A stretch of 64,000 nucleotides of DNA from Paenibacillus oleatilyticus (GTDB taxonomy: Bacteria; Bacillota; Bacilli; Paenibacillales; NBRC-103111), in NCBI RefSeq assembly GCF_018998565.1, contig NZ_JAHNZO010000003.1, positions 1-64,000 of the forward strand. Reading direction: 5' to 3'. Made by a program: the position numbers and the translations under genes. This document shows, in pieces, positions 52,832 to 61,652 of this stretch (positions are counted from its first letter, which is position 1; every line of letters begins with the position of its first letter). The notes beneath the pieces are model-generated. The model worked only from the letters and a program-made list of their open reading frames with translations, did not search any database and was not told the DNA's origin.

Positions 52832-53678
52832 TCTGGATGGGGTCAAACGGATTGTCTTTGACATTGACGGCACGCTGAAGCTGCCGGGGATTCCGATGAA
52901 GCCGAGCATGATCGAGCTGTTTAACCGGTTGACGGAGCTCGTACCCGTCAGTTTGGCTACGGCGCGAACCGTTCTGTCGGTCAGGCGTTTCCTGCGGAAG
53001 AACGGGCTGCGGATGAACTGCCCCGTCATTTGCTTCAACGGAAGAACCGTTTACGATTACGGTCAAGGACGCAGCTTATACGAAGCTGCGATCGACATGC
53101 GGGATGTCCGGCTCATTCTGGACGCTTGTGGCAGGTCCGGGGACATGATTTTCGAACAGGGGGAGTCTGCCTGCGCCACATCGGAAGCCGGCGCATGCTT
53201 GTACGCCGAGGACTGGAAGATCGGCCGGGAGGCCGTGCAGGTCATTGGCGGCGAATTGCCCCCGGCCCCTCCGGTGACGATTGTGCTCATGCCCGGTCAG
53301 ACGGATATGCTCGAACGTCTGGAGAAGATCATGCCCGAGGTGTCGCCTTCCCTGATCGTCGAGAAGCAAAGGACGACCGACTGGTATGAAGTGAAGCAGG
53401 GGGGTATCACCAAGGCTGTCGGGCTGCAGGCTTTATGCCGGGCATTCGGGGACGCTCCCGGCGAATGCCTCGTATTCGGCGATGAGGAAAACGACTGCGA
53501 GATGTTTGAAATTTCCGGTCTGAGCGTAGCGGTGAATCAGGCCAAGGAAAAGCTGATTGTTCTCGCGGACGCCTATTGCGAGCATGATATGGAAGAGCTG
53601 TTGGAGCGAATTGCGAATCAAATGACAACGAACCTGGGGAGGCCACACAATGGACTGGATATCGGCAATCGGGGATAG
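52797..53678 (+). CDS. HAD-family phosphatase (Cof type)
   Basis: 293 residues. Motif I is FDIDGTLKLPG (Asp22, Asp24); motif II and III follow as SLATART and the lysine of GGITKAVGLQAL, and motif IV is FGDEENDCEMF. This is the C2B-capped Cof/sucrose-phosphate phosphatase group. It overlaps the kinase-like gene upstream and the APH-like gene downstream, so it probably removes a phosphate put on an intermediate, as in phosphorylated protective groups. The alternative start is ATG 52806. Confidence 0.85.
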   Translation: MRTMSKERIIHNLDGVKRIVFDIDGTLKLPGIPMKPSMIELFNRLTELVPVSLATARTVLSVRRFLRKNGLRMNCPVICFNGRTVYDYGQGRSLYEAAIDMRDVRLILDACGRSGDMIFEQGESACATSEAGACLYAEDWKIGREAVQVIGGELPPAPPVTIVLMPGQTDMLERLEKIMPEVSPSLIVEKQRTTDWYEVKQGGITKAVGLQALCRAFGDAPGECLVFGDEENDCEMFEISGLSVAVNQAKEKLIVLADAYCEHDMEELLERIANQMTTNLGRPHNGLDIGNRG

Positions 53679-54459
53679 CGCGCCTCCGCATGTAACGGAA
53701 CGCATGGATTTTCAGGAGGTGAACGAACTGAAGATCGGGCATTCCGTGTCCAAGGTTTTCTTTATCAAGGACAAACACGGGAACGGCGGCGTGTATCTCA
53801 AATGCAACCCGCTCACCCCGGCGATCTCGCTGGAAGCCGAGAAAGACCGGCTTGTCTGGCTGCAGGGCAAGCTGCCCGTGCCGCAAGTCGTTCATTATGC
53901 GAAGGAACGGTCGTTCGAATATTTAATCACCGCAGCGCTCGAAGGCGAAAACCCGATTAGCGCCGGGGCCCCCGGGTCGCCGGACGATACGGAGCGGGTG
54001 ATCGGCCTGTATGCGGCGGGGCTGCGCCAAATTCACAGCGTGCCTGCCGGAAGCTGTCCTTTCGACAACCGGCTGGCCCGGCAGATGGACAAAGCGCGCC
54101 GGAATATGGCGGACAATTTGATCGTCGCGGACATTCTTGACCGATACGAGGTCGATAACGTCGACGTCTTATACGAAACCTTGGTGAAAACGAGCGAGAC
54201 CATTCAAGAAGAGATCGTGTTTACCCATGGCGACTACAGTCTCACCAACATGATCGTGCAGGACGGTGAGCTTCGCGGGTTCGTCGATTGGGGCAACGGC
54301 GGCGTTTCCGACAAGTACCAGGATTTGGCGATTGCTGCCAAGAGCATCGTCTACAATTACGGCGAAGCGTGGGTGCCCGTATTTTTCGAGCGCTACGGGA
54401 TAAGCCGTCCGGATCGGGAGAAGATCCAATTTTATCAGCTGCTGGACTGGTTTATTTGA
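53650..54459 (+). CDS. APH(3')-like phosphotransferase
   Basis: 269 residues. The kinase signature HGDYSLTNMIVQDGELRGFVDWGNGGVSDKYQDLAIAAK (His193-Asp195, metal Asp in VDWG) is the aminoglycoside 3'-phosphotransferase form (family: HGDxxxxN...GxIDxGRxGxADRxxDLA). KVFFIKD...VYLKCN is the nucleotide-binding lobe. It may protect the host from its own product, or phosphorylate a biosynthetic intermediate. GGGGAGG lies before ATG 53650, inside the HAD gene. Confidence 0.82.
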   Translation: MDWISAIGDSAPPHVTERMDFQEVNELKIGHSVSKVFFIKDKHGNGGVYLKCNPLTPAISLEAEKDRLVWLQGKLPVPQVVHYAKERSFEYLITAALEGENPISAGAPGSPDDTERVIGLYAAGLRQIHSVPAGSCPFDNRLARQMDKARRNMADNLIVADILDRYEVDNVDVLYETLVKTSETIQEEIVFTHGDYSLTNMIVQDGELRGFVDWGNGGVSDKYQDLAIAAKSIVYNYGEAWVPVFFERYGISRPDREKIQFYQLLDWFI

Positions 54460-54496
54460 GGGTTGACGACGCCGTTTGCATAAGGGGGCATGACAG

Positions 54497-55549
54497 ATGG
54501 ATGCGCTGATCGAGAAGGTTTACCGGTTGACGGCGGAGCAGTTCAGGCAGCGCTACGGGTTATCCGCCGATAGGCAGGGCTGGCCGCCGGAGCCGGCATC
54601 CTGCGATGTATGGAAAGGCACGTTCGGCGTATCGGAGACGCTGCTTCGCGAAGGAGTGCAGCCTCATTCGGTGGTGCTTGGGGGGCCGTGCCTCGTCTTT
54701 ACCCGCGGGCAGGCGCGCAACGTCACGGTCAAGGATTGCATCGACCTCATCGCGCCGATCCGTGCGGCCAAGTGCCTGAACCTGCCTTGCGTGCTTCTGA
54801 TCGAGATCGAGCAGTTGTCCATCCTGGCCGGAGACGGCAAGTCTCCGCTGGATGACGAGCATTGGTCGGTTATGCTGGGCGTGCTCCATCATTTTGTCCG
54901 CTATTATGCGCTGTCAATCGGGTTTCCGCTCGAACGCCTGCATTTTACCTGCACGTCGGAGCCGGAGGTGGAAGCGGTGGTGGACGATCTGGCGGACCGG
55001 TACGGAGCTCTGATCGGCACGGAGGATATCTGCGGGTTATACGCCCCGGACGGCTCGTCTTCGTTCCCCCGGGAACATCCGCTTTACGAAAGGTACGTCA
55101 CGGCGTTTAAGAGGTCTTTAATGCTTTACCTGCCCGCCTTTTCGGAGCATGTCACGGGGCTGGCCGATCCGTCCGTCATCAGCGCGGAAAATGTGAATCA
55201 GGCGCGCGCCGTCGCGGTGGCGGGGAAATTGGCCGGGCGGTTGAGCATGAAGGCGCCGGCGATGATCGCTCATCCGGAATGCCCGAATATCGCCGGGGCA
55301 AGGATGGACCATGGAGAGGAAAAGGATAAGCTGTACGTCTCCGAGCCTCTGCCCGCCTTGTTGGGCAAGCTCGGCCTCTGCGACGATCTTCTCGTTTCCT
55401 ATCTCTCCCATTGGCACACGGAACGGGAACTTGCGGCACAGACGGACGTATACGCCCGAGCGTCGGGATTTTTAACGACGGTCAACGGCATGTTTGCAAG
55501 AGCGTACAAACAACACACGTATCAGGATGTAAAGGAGGTATGGTTATGA
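54497..55549 (+). CDS. Putative Trp/Tyr-tRNA synthetase-like protein with degraded motifs
   Basis: 350 residues, not easily recognised. I align the segment AENVNQARAVAVAGKLAGRLSMKAPAMIAHPECPNIAGA with the GxDQxxHxxLAREIAxR...P...LPxLxG stretch of tryptophanyl/tyrosyl-tRNA synthetases. It is followed by KDKLYVSE (276-283) where KMSKS belongs, and FTRGQARN (68-75) stands where P-S-G...HxGH belongs. LNLPCVLLIEIEQLSI would match their IADLHAL strand. Both signature motifs are changed, so it may bind an amino acid or nucleotide without charging tRNA. Alternatively it is an unrelated Rossmann protein. AAGGGGG precedes ATG 54497. Confidence 0.45.
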   Translation: MDALIEKVYRLTAEQFRQRYGLSADRQGWPPEPASCDVWKGTFGVSETLLREGVQPHSVVLGGPCLVFTRGQARNVTVKDCIDLIAPIRAAKCLNLPCVLLIEIEQLSILAGDGKSPLDDEHWSVMLGVLHHFVRYYALSIGFPLERLHFTCTSEPEVEAVVDDLADRYGALIGTEDICGLYAPDGSSSFPREHPLYERYVTAFKRSLMLYLPAFSEHVTGLADPSVISAENVNQARAVAVAGKLAGRLSMKAPAMIAHPECPNIAGARMDHGEEKDKLYVSEPLPALLGKLGLCDDLLVSYLSHWHTERELAAQTDVYARASGFLTTVNGMFARAYKQHTYQDVKEVWL

Positions 55550-56595
55550 TGAACACATGTGTCTCCGCCGTTCCCAGAAGCCCAAAAATCGCTTATATCC
55601 GTATCCTGGAAGCGTGCAACGCCAAATGCAAGATGTGCCGGTTCGCCGGGTCGACGGACATTTACCGGCTGCCCTTGGAGAAGCTGAAGCAGCTGGCGGC
55701 GGAGCTGGCCGAGCTGGATACGGAAGAAATCCGCTTTACCGGCGGCGAGCCGACGCTGTACGAGGATTTGATGGAGGCGATTCGCTTCATCCGCTCGCTT
55801 GGGCTAAGGGTCAGCACGATTACGAACGGCTCCCGGCTGAAGCACTATGCGGCCGAGCTGGTGGACGCCGGCATTACCGGCATCGTTTGCTCGCTGGATT
55901 CTCCCCGGGCGGAGATCCACAATACGCTCCGGGGCACGCCCCGTCTGTTCGAGGATGCCGTGGAGGGCTTGGCGGAAATCAACCGGCTGCGCGACCGGGA
56001 GAAAGGCGGCCTGAAGCTGGTTGTGAACAGCATCGTCTCGAACCGGACGTACGATCATCTCGACGAATTCATTCCGCTGCTCGACGAGATCGGCGTCGAT
56101 CTGTGGCGGCTGAATCCGATCAAGGATGTCAAAGGCATGTATCTAACCCCGGACGAAATCAGGCAGTATAACGTGGTGGCGGCCCGTATCCAGGATAGGC
56201 TGCAAACCAGCCGTGTCCGGTTGAATGCGGTCAACCCGTTTATTTTCGGCACGTCGGAGGAAGAGATCGAAGGCTGTTCCAAGGGCAAGGCGCTAACGTA
56301 CAGCAAGTGCTTCGTCCCGCTGTACGTCTCCTATATCGACGCCAAGAACGGCAGCATGACCGCATGTCAATGTCTTCCCCACCGGAAAGGGAAGCCGCTC
56401 AGCGTGGAAGGCGTGTTCGAGAGGCCGTTCAAGGATATCTGGAACGAGTCGCAGTTCGCGAGCAACCGGCAAAGCTTCTCGCAGGTGGCGCCGCAAGTGT
56501 GCACCGGCTGCGAGCCGGCCAACGTGAAGTGGAACAAGGACTATCACGAACGCCAGCTGGAGGCGGCCGACTATTCGTTCAGCTGGGACTCCTAA
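55546..56595 (+). CDS. Radical SAM enzyme with SPASM-like C-terminus
   Basis: 349 residues. The iron-sulfur motif CNAKCKMC (Cys24, Cys28, Cys31) is followed by TGGEPTLYED. The C-terminus has further cysteines (EGCSKGK, SKCF, TACQCLPH, VCTGCEP) as in SPASM-type auxiliary clusters. BlsE, the radical SAM enzyme of blasticidin S, works on cytosylglucuronic acid. The present enzyme could do the same kind of sugar chemistry, or epimerise or oxidise an amino acid part. ATG 55546 overlaps the preceding stop (ATGA) and has AAGGAGG seven bases upstream. Confidence 0.88.
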   Translation: MMNTCVSAVPRSPKIAYIRILEACNAKCKMCRFAGSTDIYRLPLEKLKQLAAELAELDTEEIRFTGGEPTLYEDLMEAIRFIRSLGLRVSTITNGSRLKHYAAELVDAGITGIVCSLDSPRAEIHNTLRGTPRLFEDAVEGLAEINRLRDREKGGLKLVVNSIVSNRTYDHLDEFIPLLDEIGVDLWRLNPIKDVKGMYLTPDEIRQYNVVAARIQDRLQTSRVRLNAVNPFIFGTSEEEIEGCSKGKALTYSKCFVPLYVSYIDAKNGSMTACQCLPHRKGKPLSVEGVFERPFKDIWNESQFASNRQSFSQVAPQVCTGCEPANVKWNKDYHERQLEAADYSFSWDS

Positions 56596-56619
56596 ACCAT
56601 GAAAACACAAGGTGAAACG

Positions 56620-57834
56620 ATGAAAGAAGTCACTCCGACGCTTCCCGGCCATTTTTTGGGCGCGCATTTGATGGATGAAGAAGAAATCAACGAAGTGCTG
56701 GAGGTGATGCGCTCCAAATCCATCTTCCGGTACTACGGTCCGCAGCTGCTCGGCAAGACGGATCAATTCGAGGCGGAGATGGTCCGCTTTCTTGAGTCGG
56801 AGCACGTCCTGGCGGTCAGCTCGGGCACGGCGGCGCTCAAGACGGCGCTGCAGGCGCTCGGGATCGGTCCCGGCGACGAGGTGATCGTCCCGGCCTACGG
56901 CTTCATCGCGACGGCCAATGCGGTCGTGGCCTGTCATGCCGTTCCCGTCTTTGCCGACATCGACGAATCCATGAACATGGACCCCGGCGATGTCCGGGCG
57001 AAAATAACGGCGAATACGAAGGCGATCATCTGTGTGCATGTGCAGGGAGTGGCCGCCGAGCTCGAAGCGCTGCTCGACATCGCGAACGGGCGCGGGATTC
57101 CGTTGATCGAAGATGCGGCTCAAGCTTTCGGCGGAACCTACAAGGGCAGAAAGCTCGGCACGTTGGGCGCAGCGGGCTGCTTCAGCTTTCAGACGAACAA
57201 GATCGTCTCGCTCGGCGAAGGCGGGGCCGTGGCGATGCGGGATAACGAGCTTTATCAACGGGCGGCGATCTACCACGATCAAGGCTGCGTCCGCCATGAC
57301 GGGTTTCCGACATGGAACAACGAGGCTTGCTTTTTCGGGGAAAATTACCGGATGAGCGAATTGTCGGCGGCGATCGGGAGGGTTCAGCTTCGAAAATCGC
57401 GCAGCCTGCTCAAGCAGTTAAGGGAGCTTAAAGCGCGATTGAGGCATAATTTGGCGGCGATAGGGCTGCATTTGCGGCGAATGCCGGACCCGGAGGGCGA
57501 CTGCGGCGTAGCGGAATGCTTTTATGTCGGGGATGAACAGGTCCGAAACGAAATCATCGCCCGGTTGAAAAATGCAAACGTCCTGACTACGCCGTCCTAC
57601 AATTCGGCCGTATACGAGAATCGGATGTTCTATAACCGGCGCGTGGCGCATTCGTCGGGTTCGCCCTTTGCCCAATCGCGGGTCGGATACGAGCCCGGCA
57701 TGTGCCCGGCGGCGGAACGGCTAGCCCGTCTTTCCGTTTGGATTCCGGTTATTCCTTTATACGATATGGACACAATCGAAACCATATCCGAGGCGGTACA
57801 ACACATTATGGCGTCCTATGAGGGAGGAAAATAA
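56620..57834 (+). CDS. DegT/DnrJ/EryC1-family sugar aminotransferase
   Basis: 404 residues. The PLP-binding lysine is Lys194 in FSFQTNKIVSLGEGG, preceded by IEDAAQAFGG (the aspartate that holds the pyridine). SSGTAALKTALQALGIGPGDEVIVPAYGFIATANAV is the usual cofactor-phosphate region. These enzymes aminate keto-sugars. In gougerotin and blasticidin pathways a DegT enzyme places the 4'-amino group on the sugar. ATG 56620 is preferred because AAGGTGAAACG lies just before it; ATG 56599 lacks a site. Confidence 0.92.
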   Translation: MKEVTPTLPGHFLGAHLMDEEEINEVLEVMRSKSIFRYYGPQLLGKTDQFEAEMVRFLESEHVLAVSSGTAALKTALQALGIGPGDEVIVPAYGFIATANAVVACHAVPVFADIDESMNMDPGDVRAKITANTKAIICVHVQGVAAELEALLDIANGRGIPLIEDAAQAFGGTYKGRKLGTLGAAGCFSFQTNKIVSLGEGGAVAMRDNELYQRAAIYHDQGCVRHDGFPTWNNEACFFGENYRMSELSAAIGRVQLRKSRSLLKQLRELKARLRHNLAAIGLHLRRMPDPEGDCGVAECFYVGDEQVRNEIIARLKNANVLTTPSYNSAVYENRMFYNRRVAHSSGSPFAQSRVGYEPGMCPAAERLARLSVWIPVIPLYDMDTIETISEAVQHIMASYEGGK

Positions 57835-57835
57835 C

Positions 57836-58297
57836 ATGAGAATTTTTTTGGCCTATCCATTTACGAAACTGCTGGATGCAGACGGAAATTTCCACGAGTC
57901 TGCCAAACATTTTATTACGAACGCGGTGAAGCGGTTGGAGGAGCGGGGGCACAGCGTGTTTTCCGCTCAAGTGAGAGAAGTGTTTGGCGAAGAGCTGATG
58001 GAACCGGATCTGGCGACCCGGCTCGATTATCAGGAGATGGGCAATGCGGACCTGGTCGTGGCTTTCCCCGGATGGGCGCCGATTTCCGGAGGCGTGCACG
58101 TGGAGCTGGGATGGGCCTCCGCGAAGGGCAAACCGATTCTCTTGTTCCTGCATGAGGACGAATCGTATACGCCGATGGTTACCGGGCTCGGGATGGTCAC
58201 GCAGGTGAAGCCCATCCTGTTCGGGGATGCGGACATGGACCGCTTGGTCGACCAGATTTTGGAGGAAGTGGATCAATACACGCTGCACTATACCTGA
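57836..58297 (+). CDS. Nucleoside 2-deoxyribosyltransferase-family N-glycosidase (CMP-hydrolase-like)
   Basis: 153 residues. The NDT fold is clear: MRIFLAYPFTKLLDADGNF at strand 1, ADLVVAFPGWAPISGGVHVELGWASAKGKPILLF with the catalytic glutamate in VELGWA. Members cleave or exchange the base of a nucleoside (5'-phosphate). BlsM and MilB of blasticidin S and mildiomycin are such enzymes and release free cytosine or its derivative from CMP. A glycosyltransferase gene follows directly, just as free cytosine is then joined to a new sugar in those pathways. GGGAGGA lies before ATG 57836. Confidence 0.82.
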   Translation: MRIFLAYPFTKLLDADGNFHESAKHFITNAVKRLEERGHSVFSAQVREVFGEELMEPDLATRLDYQEMGNADLVVAFPGWAPISGGVHVELGWASAKGKPILLFLHEDESYTPMVTGLGMVTQVKPILFGDADMDRLVDQILEEVDQYTLHYT

Positions 58298-58311
58298 TAG
58301 GGGGGTACGGG

Positions 58312-59445
58312 ATGAAGATCCTTTTGAACGCCGTGCCCTTCGGGTACGGCCCGGTTTCCAAAATCTTGACCGTCGCCAAAAAATTAAAGGCCGGGGGCGC
58401 CGAGCTGACGTTTTGCGGCAGCGGCATCGCCTATGATTTTATGCGGCGCGAGCAAGTGTGCGACACCGTACACCTCAACTTATACGAGGAGGAGGGCGCC
58501 CGGCAGCTTGCCGGGCTGTCCGCTTCCTTCGATTACGCGCTCACGGCGATGGAGCCGTTGTTCGTCAAGCATCTCCCCGCCGGCGTCCGCCGGGGCTATA
58601 TCGATTCGTTGTTCTGGATGTGGGATACGGGGCATTTCGACGAGTTTCCCGAGCTGTTTCAAACGGATCATTATTTTGTGCAAAACACGTTCATCGCCGA
58701 GCAAAGGTCGAACAACCTGCCGATTCGAAACCCTGTCGTCGTGGGCGGAATTATCGATATTCCGGCCCGGCAGCCCGAGGTCAAGCGCAGGGCGGTCGTT
58801 CATTTCGGAGGCATCGAAAATATTTTCAACGATTCCCGTCAAATCCGTTACCCGTACCGGATGATGGAGCTGCTGGAGCAGGCAAGCTGGGAGACGTTCG
58901 ACGAAGTGATCGTCGTGTGCGGCGAACGGTTTGCCGGCGAGCTGCGGCAGCGCGGATACCGGTTTGCGGACCGGATCGTATCGCTGCCGCATGACGAGTT
59001 CATGCGCCTGCTGGCGGATTCGGCCCTGCTGATTACGACGCCGGGTCTGACAACGCTGCTGGAGGCGTACGCCATGGGCATCGAGACCGTATTTTTGCCT
59101 CCGCAAAATTACAGCCAGCATTTGATTTTGAACTATTTGTTGGAGCTGTCGTACCCGGTGGAGCTGTTAAACTGGAGCCTGTTCGATCCAAGCTTCCGCC
59201 TCGACCCGGACATGCCGGAGAAAGAAGCGGTCATGGCGGTTCAGTCCGGCATGGAGGCGTTCTTTGACGATGACGTTCAGACGAAGATGTTCCTTCAGCT
59301 GCTTCACTCGCAGATTCACGATGCCGGCATTCACCGCCAAATTGGGCAATTTCAGCGCGAGTTCATCCATCAGACAGGTACCGACGGCGCGGACCGGATC
59401 GCCGCCACGGTGTTGGGGGTTAGGGATGAAGCTGCACATTATTGA
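58312..59445 (+). CDS. GT-B glycosyltransferase (candidate cytosine glycosyltransferase)
   Basis: 377 residues with two Rossmann domains. The N-terminal loop is NAVPFGYGPVSKILTVAKKLKAGGAELTFCG. The C-terminal donor-binding part reads LLITTPGLTTLLEAYAMGIETVFLPPQNYSQHLIL, as in MurG/GT28-like and related glycosyltransferases. Between a base-releasing hydrolase and an acyltransferase, a role like cytosylglucuronic acid synthase (UDP-glucuronate plus cytosine) is likely. Nothing in the sequence itself proves the donor. The GGGGGG site precedes ATG 58312. Confidence 0.78.
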   Translation: MKILLNAVPFGYGPVSKILTVAKKLKAGGAELTFCGSGIAYDFMRREQVCDTVHLNLYEEEGARQLAGLSASFDYALTAMEPLFVKHLPAGVRRGYIDSLFWMWDTGHFDEFPELFQTDHYFVQNTFIAEQRSNNLPIRNPVVVGGIIDIPARQPEVKRRAVVHFGGIENIFNDSRQIRYPYRMMELLEQASWETFDEVIVVCGERFAGELRQRGYRFADRIVSLPHDEFMRLLADSALLITTPGLTTLLEAYAMGIETVFLPPQNYSQHLILNYLLELSYPVELLNWSLFDPSFRLDPDMPEKEAVMAVQSGMEAFFDDDVQTKMFLQLLHSQIHDAGIHRQIGQFQREFIHQTGTDGADRIAATVLGVRDEAAHY

Positions 59446-60520
59446 ACTGAAAAAATTTAGCGATTTTTCGGCGATACGCACGGCCTGGGACCGCATGCTG
59501 GAGCAGGCGGTCACGCGGAACGTGGCGCTGACGTACGAATGGGCCTATGCGAGCTGGAAAAGGTACGCCGGCTTTTTCGATGTCCGGGTCGCGACGCTGT
59601 GGGAAGCCGACACGCTGGTGTCGGCGATTCCCTTTGTCGCGAGGCCCGTTCGTGGGGAAGGCTGCCGGGGAACGGCGGTGCAGGTGCTGACCGAAATCGT
59701 GCCGTACAGCACGGTAAGTGAGGACGCCCCGGTGCTGGAGTGCTTTTTTGCTTATTTACGCCATAACTATGCCGATTTGCTGAAGGTTTCGTTTCAGGAG
59801 GTCGACGCCTCCTGCTACGGCTTTGCGGGTTTAACGGATTGGGCCCAGGGCGAGGGGATGCCGTTTTTTATTTATAAGAGCCACGAGTCCCCATATGTCG
59901 AGATCCGTACCGATTTTTCAAGCTATTACCTGACGCGCAAGAAGAAGATTAAAAACGCCTTGCGCAACAAGCCGGATAAACTGCAGGCGCTGTCGCCGTT
60001 CCGCATTGAATCGTACGCGAAGGAGACAGACATCAGGCACGGATTTCGGCAGCTGCTGGAAATCGATTGCGAAAGCTGGAAGTACGAGGAGAGAAGCGAC
60101 ATGGCCTCGCGGGAAGGCCAGCACATCTTCTACGAAACGTTGGCCGAAGAGGGCGCCAAACGCGGGATGACGGAGCTGTGGCTGCTGGTCAACGAGCGGG
60201 AGCCGGTCGCTTTTGAATATAATTTATTTTTCGAGGGCAAGGTGATGGCGATCAAATGGGGCTACAAAGCGAAGTACGCTGCGTTCTCGCCCGGCGTCAT
60301 CCTGCGCTTGGAAACGACGAAGCAGTTTTTCGAACGGGGCTTTCGGATGATCGATCTGTGGGGGAGCAAGGATCAATTCAAAACGATTTGGAGCGACGCC
60401 CACTTCGACCGGTATGCCGTTCACCTGTATGCCAACTCGGCGGAAGGCTTGGCGCTCAAGAGGCAGGACGAGGCTGCCCGAAGCTCGGCGGCCGCCCCGT
60501 CCGCGGTGGAGCTATGCTGA
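59426..60520 (+). CDS. GNAT-fold acyl/aminoacyl-transferase (FemAB/BioF2 type)
   Basis: 364 residues of the Acetyltransf_6 group. LTYEWAYASWKRYAGFFD at the start, YYLTRKKKIKNALRNK in the middle (near residue 172), and FEYNLFFEGKVMAIKWGYKAKYAAFSPGVILRLETTKQFFERGFRMIDLWGSKDQFKTIW at the end are the family landmarks. Relatives include FemAB, which moves amino acids from charged tRNA, and acyl-CoA users. With the tRNA-synthetase-like gene four genes upstream, an aminoacyl transfer to the nucleoside is an attractive guess. ATG 59426 overlaps the end of the glycosyltransferase gene. Confidence 0.82.
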   Translation: MKLHIIELKKFSDFSAIRTAWDRMLEQAVTRNVALTYEWAYASWKRYAGFFDVRVATLWEADTLVSAIPFVARPVRGEGCRGTAVQVLTEIVPYSTVSEDAPVLECFFAYLRHNYADLLKVSFQEVDASCYGFAGLTDWAQGEGMPFFIYKSHESPYVEIRTDFSSYYLTRKKKIKNALRNKPDKLQALSPFRIESYAKETDIRHGFRQLLEIDCESWKYEERSDMASREGQHIFYETLAEEGAKRGMTELWLLVNEREPVAFEYNLFFEGKVMAIKWGYKAKYAAFSPGVILRLETTKQFFERGFRMIDLWGSKDQFKTIWSDAHFDRYAVHLYANSAEGLALKRQDEAARSSAAAPSAVELC

Positions 60521-61629
60521 ACCGCGAGGCCGTGTTGGAAATTATCGAGCATTACGGCAGCAATACGCCGTTATCCCGGGATTACATCGGCGAGATGTGC
60601 CGGCTGTTTCAGCAATATTACGGCTTCCGCTACGTGCTGCCCGTCGATTCGGGAACAGCCGCACTGCATACGGCGCTGGCGGCGGCCGGCATCGGTTCCG
60701 GGGATACGGTGCTCCTCCCCGTGAACGTCTGTGCATCCGTGCCGATGGCCGTTCTGAGCGTCGGGGCGCTGCCCGTGCTGGTGGACACCGACGCTTCGCT
60801 CAATATGGATGCCCAGGCGCTGGAGCGCATGCTGGACGCCCATTCCCGGACCCGGGCGGTGATCGTCGTGCATCAGCACGGCATTCCGGCCAATATGGAG
60901 CTGCTGGTCGGTATCGTCCGGGCCAAACAACCGGACGCCTGCGTCATCGAGGATTGCGCCCAGGCTCACAGCACGACGATTCAAGGCCGGCCGGTAGGGC
61001 GGCATGGAGACATGGCCGTCTTCTCGTTCAATAAAGGAAAGATCCTTTCGGCGGGCGGAGGAGGGCTTCTGGCTACCGCAAATGAGGAATGGTACGAACG
61101 TGCGTTCCGATTTGCTCAGCTGGGTGCCCGCCAAACGCCGTATCACGAAACGTTCGGATACAACTATCAAATGTCCGAGCTGCAGGCCTGCATCATTGCC
61201 GGGCAGCTTCGGAGCATCGCGGAGCTGTCGGGCCTGAGAAGGCGCCATGCCGGGTTGTATCGGGAGCAGCTGGATTCCGGCGCCGTCCGTCCCGTGCTTC
61301 CCTTGATCGAAGGGGAATCGTCTTGGCACCGGTTGGTCGTGCATTTGTCCGTCACGCCCGAAGCTTACCGGCAGCTGGCGGACGAGTTAAGACGGCAAGG
61401 GCTTCCGTTCCAGGAAGCGCATCCTTGCCCGCTGTACCAGGCCCGATTTCTTCAGGATTATTACCGCGCCAACCGGCTCTCGCATCTTGCGGACGAGTCG
61501 GGAAGCGGCTTTCCGAATTTCGCCGGGGTCGAGCGGAATCTGATGTTTTTGTATACCCATGCGCAAATGACAAGCGACGGCATCCGGCGCATTTGCGGTC
61601 TGCTCAACAAAGTCGGTTCGAGCGCATGA
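60514..61629 (+). CDS. Second DegT-family aminotransferase
   Basis: 371 residues. VIEDCAQAHS holds the pyridine aspartate and FSFNKGKILSAGGGG the PLP lysine (Lys174). DSGTAALHTALAAAGIGSGDTVLLPVNVCASVPMAV replaces the more common SGT...PA/PSFTF stretch. It differs clearly from the first DegT gene (56620), so the two act on different keto-sugars, or one makes an amino acid or cyclitol part. The ATG overlaps the preceding stop, and GGTGGAG lies upstream. Confidence 0.9.
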   Translation: MLNREAVLEIIEHYGSNTPLSRDYIGEMCRLFQQYYGFRYVLPVDSGTAALHTALAAAGIGSGDTVLLPVNVCASVPMAVLSVGALPVLVDTDASLNMDAQALERMLDAHSRTRAVIVVHQHGIPANMELLVGIVRAKQPDACVIEDCAQAHSTTIQGRPVGRHGDMAVFSFNKGKILSAGGGGLLATANEEWYERAFRFAQLGARQTPYHETFGYNYQMSELQACIIAGQLRSIAELSGLRRRHAGLYREQLDSGAVRPVLPLIEGESSWHRLVVHLSVTPEAYRQLADELRRQGLPFQEAHPCPLYQARFLQDYYRANRLSHLADESGSGFPNFAGVERNLMFLYTHAQMTSDGIRRICGLLNKVGSSA

Positions 61630-61652
61630 ACCGTTGCAGGGAGGGAATTTCG

